Part shown: piece by piece, positions 6,143-6,900 of the stretch
How the letters are laid out: each line of letters begins with the position of its first letter
Numbering within the stretch: the first letter of the stretch is position 1
Source: Prevotellaceae bacterium
GTDB lineage: Bacteria; Bacteroidota; Bacteroidia; Bacteroidales; UBA932
Assembly (NCBI GenBank): GCA_031268055.1
Contig: JAIRXY010000076.1
Location: forward strand, 1 to 6,900
DNA length: 6,900 bases
Direction: 5' to 3'
Position numbers and translations under genes: made by a program
The notes under the pieces: model-generated
What the model was told of the DNA's origin: nothing
Databases searched by the model: none
What the model saw: the letters and a program-made list of their open reading frames with translations, nothing else

Positions 6143-6150
6143 TACTTTTG
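6143..6150 (+). promoter_or_regulatory. Candidate -7 box, proximal, upstream of the O-antigen ligase-like gene
   Basis: TACTTTTG matches TAnnTTTG exactly and sits 18 bases before the ATG, which would give a leader of only about 12 bases. No TTG is present at the normal -33 distance (the nearest, at 6111, leaves 29 bases), so this is weaker than it first appears. Confidence 0.35.
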
Positions 6151-6168
6151 AGGCCTGAAAATTTAGTA

Positions 6169-6900
6169 ATGAAAGAGAAAACATTAGAGCCAAATACAAG
6201 CGCAACGCAAAAGAAATCGGCGCTGTTGGGATATGCAGTGACGGTGGCGGCAGCGCTATTGGTTTTTAGCTTCCCGTTCGTGAATAAATTCTCTATTTTT
6301 GCGCTGTGGCTGCTTATTTTGGCTGCTGTTGCCACCTTTATAGCTCGTAGAGAGTTTTGCTTCAAGGCTATATACCTCTTTCCGCTTGCGCTGTTCGCGC
6401 TCCGCATGTCCAGCTTGCCCTTTGCTCCTGCCGACGTAACTTTCAAGAGCGTTGAGTACTGCCTGTCGCTGCTGCTTATGCCAGCTTTGTTTTCGCTATT
6501 TCGGTTATCGCAGGCGCAAGTTCAGCAGTTTTTACGCTATGCTTTTTACGCCCTGCTTCTTGCAGTAGCGATAGGTTGGCTTACATTCATGAAGTATATC
6601 TTATCTTCGGAGCATACGTTTTTGGAGGTGTTTAAGAATCCCAAACCCTACACCTCTTTGTTTTTGGGGCGGTTGCTATTCTGGCAACCTTCCTTTATTG
6701 CGGTATCCATATCCGTTATTATACCTGTTGCTTTCTACCTGCGGGCGCGCAAGTGCATAAAACCGCTGCTGATGTTGACGGCGGTTGTGCTGTCCGTTGC
6801 CTTTACCTTTATTTTAGGCTCGCGCATTGGCATAGTAGTAAGCTTTCTTACGCTGCTGCTGAGCCTCGTTTGCTACTATAAATATATTTCGCTGCCTGCC
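6169..6900 (+). CDS. O-antigen ligase/polymerase-like membrane protein, N-terminal 244 codons
   Basis: Open at the window end, so the C-terminus is missing. The ATG at 6169 starts a short charged N-terminus (M-K-E-K-T-L-E-P), followed by a run of hydrophobic segments at about 17-37, 43-59, 67-80, 98-111, 122-141, 175-191, 199-216 and 222-238. The L-G-S-R-I-G motif (216-221) at the start of a helix is typical of the O-antigen ligase/Wzy polymerase superfamily (Wzy_C), where such arginines contact the lipid-linked glycan. These proteins transfer or polymerise undecaprenyl-linked sugars on the periplasmic side of the inner membrane, for LPS, capsule or glycoprotein synthesis. The large periplasmic loop with the catalytic histidine is expected further on and is not in view, so ligase and polymerase cannot be told apart. 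Confidence 0.75.
   Translation, partial: MKEKTLEPNTSATQKKSALLGYAVTVAAALLVFSFPFVNKFSIFALWLLILAAVATFIARREFCFKAIYLFPLALFALRMSSLPFAPADVTFKSVEYCLSLLLMPALFSLFRLSQAQVQQFLRYAFYALLLAVAIGWLTFMKYILSSEHTFLEVFKNPKPYTSLFLGRLLFWQPSFIAVSISVIIPVAFYLRARKCIKPLLMLTAVVLSVAFTFILGSRIGIVVSFLTLLLSLVCYYKYISLPA

Larger units (their letters stand above)
5789..6168. other. 380-bp non-coding, mostly AT-rich spacer
   Basis: No credible gene in either strand. The first 90 bases are mixed in composition and hold a 9-nt-period repeat and an imperfect hairpin (listed separately). From about 5890 the sequence becomes very AT-rich. It contains ATTTTTT/AAAAAAT (5895-5911) and TCATT/AATGA (5911-5923) small hairpins, which could help end ATPase transcription but lack the GC-rich stem of a classical terminator. 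A 9-bp inverted pair, AATGATAGC (5919-5927) and GCTATCATT (5991-5999), and two TAnnTTTG boxes (6022, 6143) complete what I can see. Confidence 0.6.

Noticed and set aside
6126..6446. Antisense 106-codon frame over the start of the O-antigen ligase-like gene
   Set aside because: The plus-strand frame has a coherent membrane-protein pattern and family motif; the antisense product is Ser/Lys/Asn-rich with no recognisable features.
1..6900. CRISPR array, tRNA, rRNA, tmRNA or a new multi-gene defence system
   Set aside because: No spaced repeats, clover-leaf or RNA gene signatures were seen; the only defence- or stress-type module is the ordinary hicAB pair.

Overview
The window looks like a piece of a Bacteroidetes (probably Bacteroidales) chromosome of moderate GC content. 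The evidence is a Gram-negative LPS-export permease of the LptF/LptG type, Bacteroidetes-style promoter boxes (TAnnTTTG with an upstream TTG), A-rich rather than strong Shine-Dalgarno leaders before most genes, and protein families (PMCA-type calcium ATPase, HicA/HicB, O-antigen ligase-like protein) common there. There is no rRNA or other marker to fix the genus.

Layout. Bases 1-462 hold the C-terminal end of an LptF/LptG-family permease (5' end outside the window). It is followed by smpB (561-1013) on the same strand. A degenerate 22-nt tandem repeat lies just after smpB. On the opposite strand follows a complete hicA-hicB type II toxin-antitoxin operon (1705 down to 1070), with a recognisable promoter whose -7 box overlaps an 18-bp palindrome, the likely HicB operator. 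Upstream of it, on the same minus strand, sits a decayed IS1-family transposase relic (about 1954-2226). It keeps the zinc-ribbon N-terminus but has lost the catalytic domain, and it probably contains a pair of compensating frameshifts. After an AT-rich gap with two inverted repeats come a membrane-anchored or secreted staphylococcal-nuclease-like protein (2410-3042) and a full-length PMCA-type calcium-transporting P-type ATPase (3098-5788), both on the plus strand. A 380-bp non-coding stretch (5789-6168) carries what looks like a decayed repetitive element and two candidate promoters. It leads into the first 244 codons of an O-antigen ligase/polymerase-like membrane protein (6169 to the window end, open).

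How it fits together. The lptF/G, smpB and O-antigen ligase genes are envelope or housekeeping genes. The stretch from about 1014 to 2400, and perhaps to 3042, has the marks of accessory DNA: a toxin-antitoxin pair, an insertion-sequence remnant, small repeats and a composition shift inside the nuclease gene. The nuclease family is Ca2+-dependent and its downstream neighbour is a Ca2+ pump, but a functional link is only a guess. I see no CRISPR array, tRNA or rRNA, and nothing that I can honestly call a new multi-gene system. The most informative signals are the hicAB operator, the scarred IS1 relic and the small repeats.
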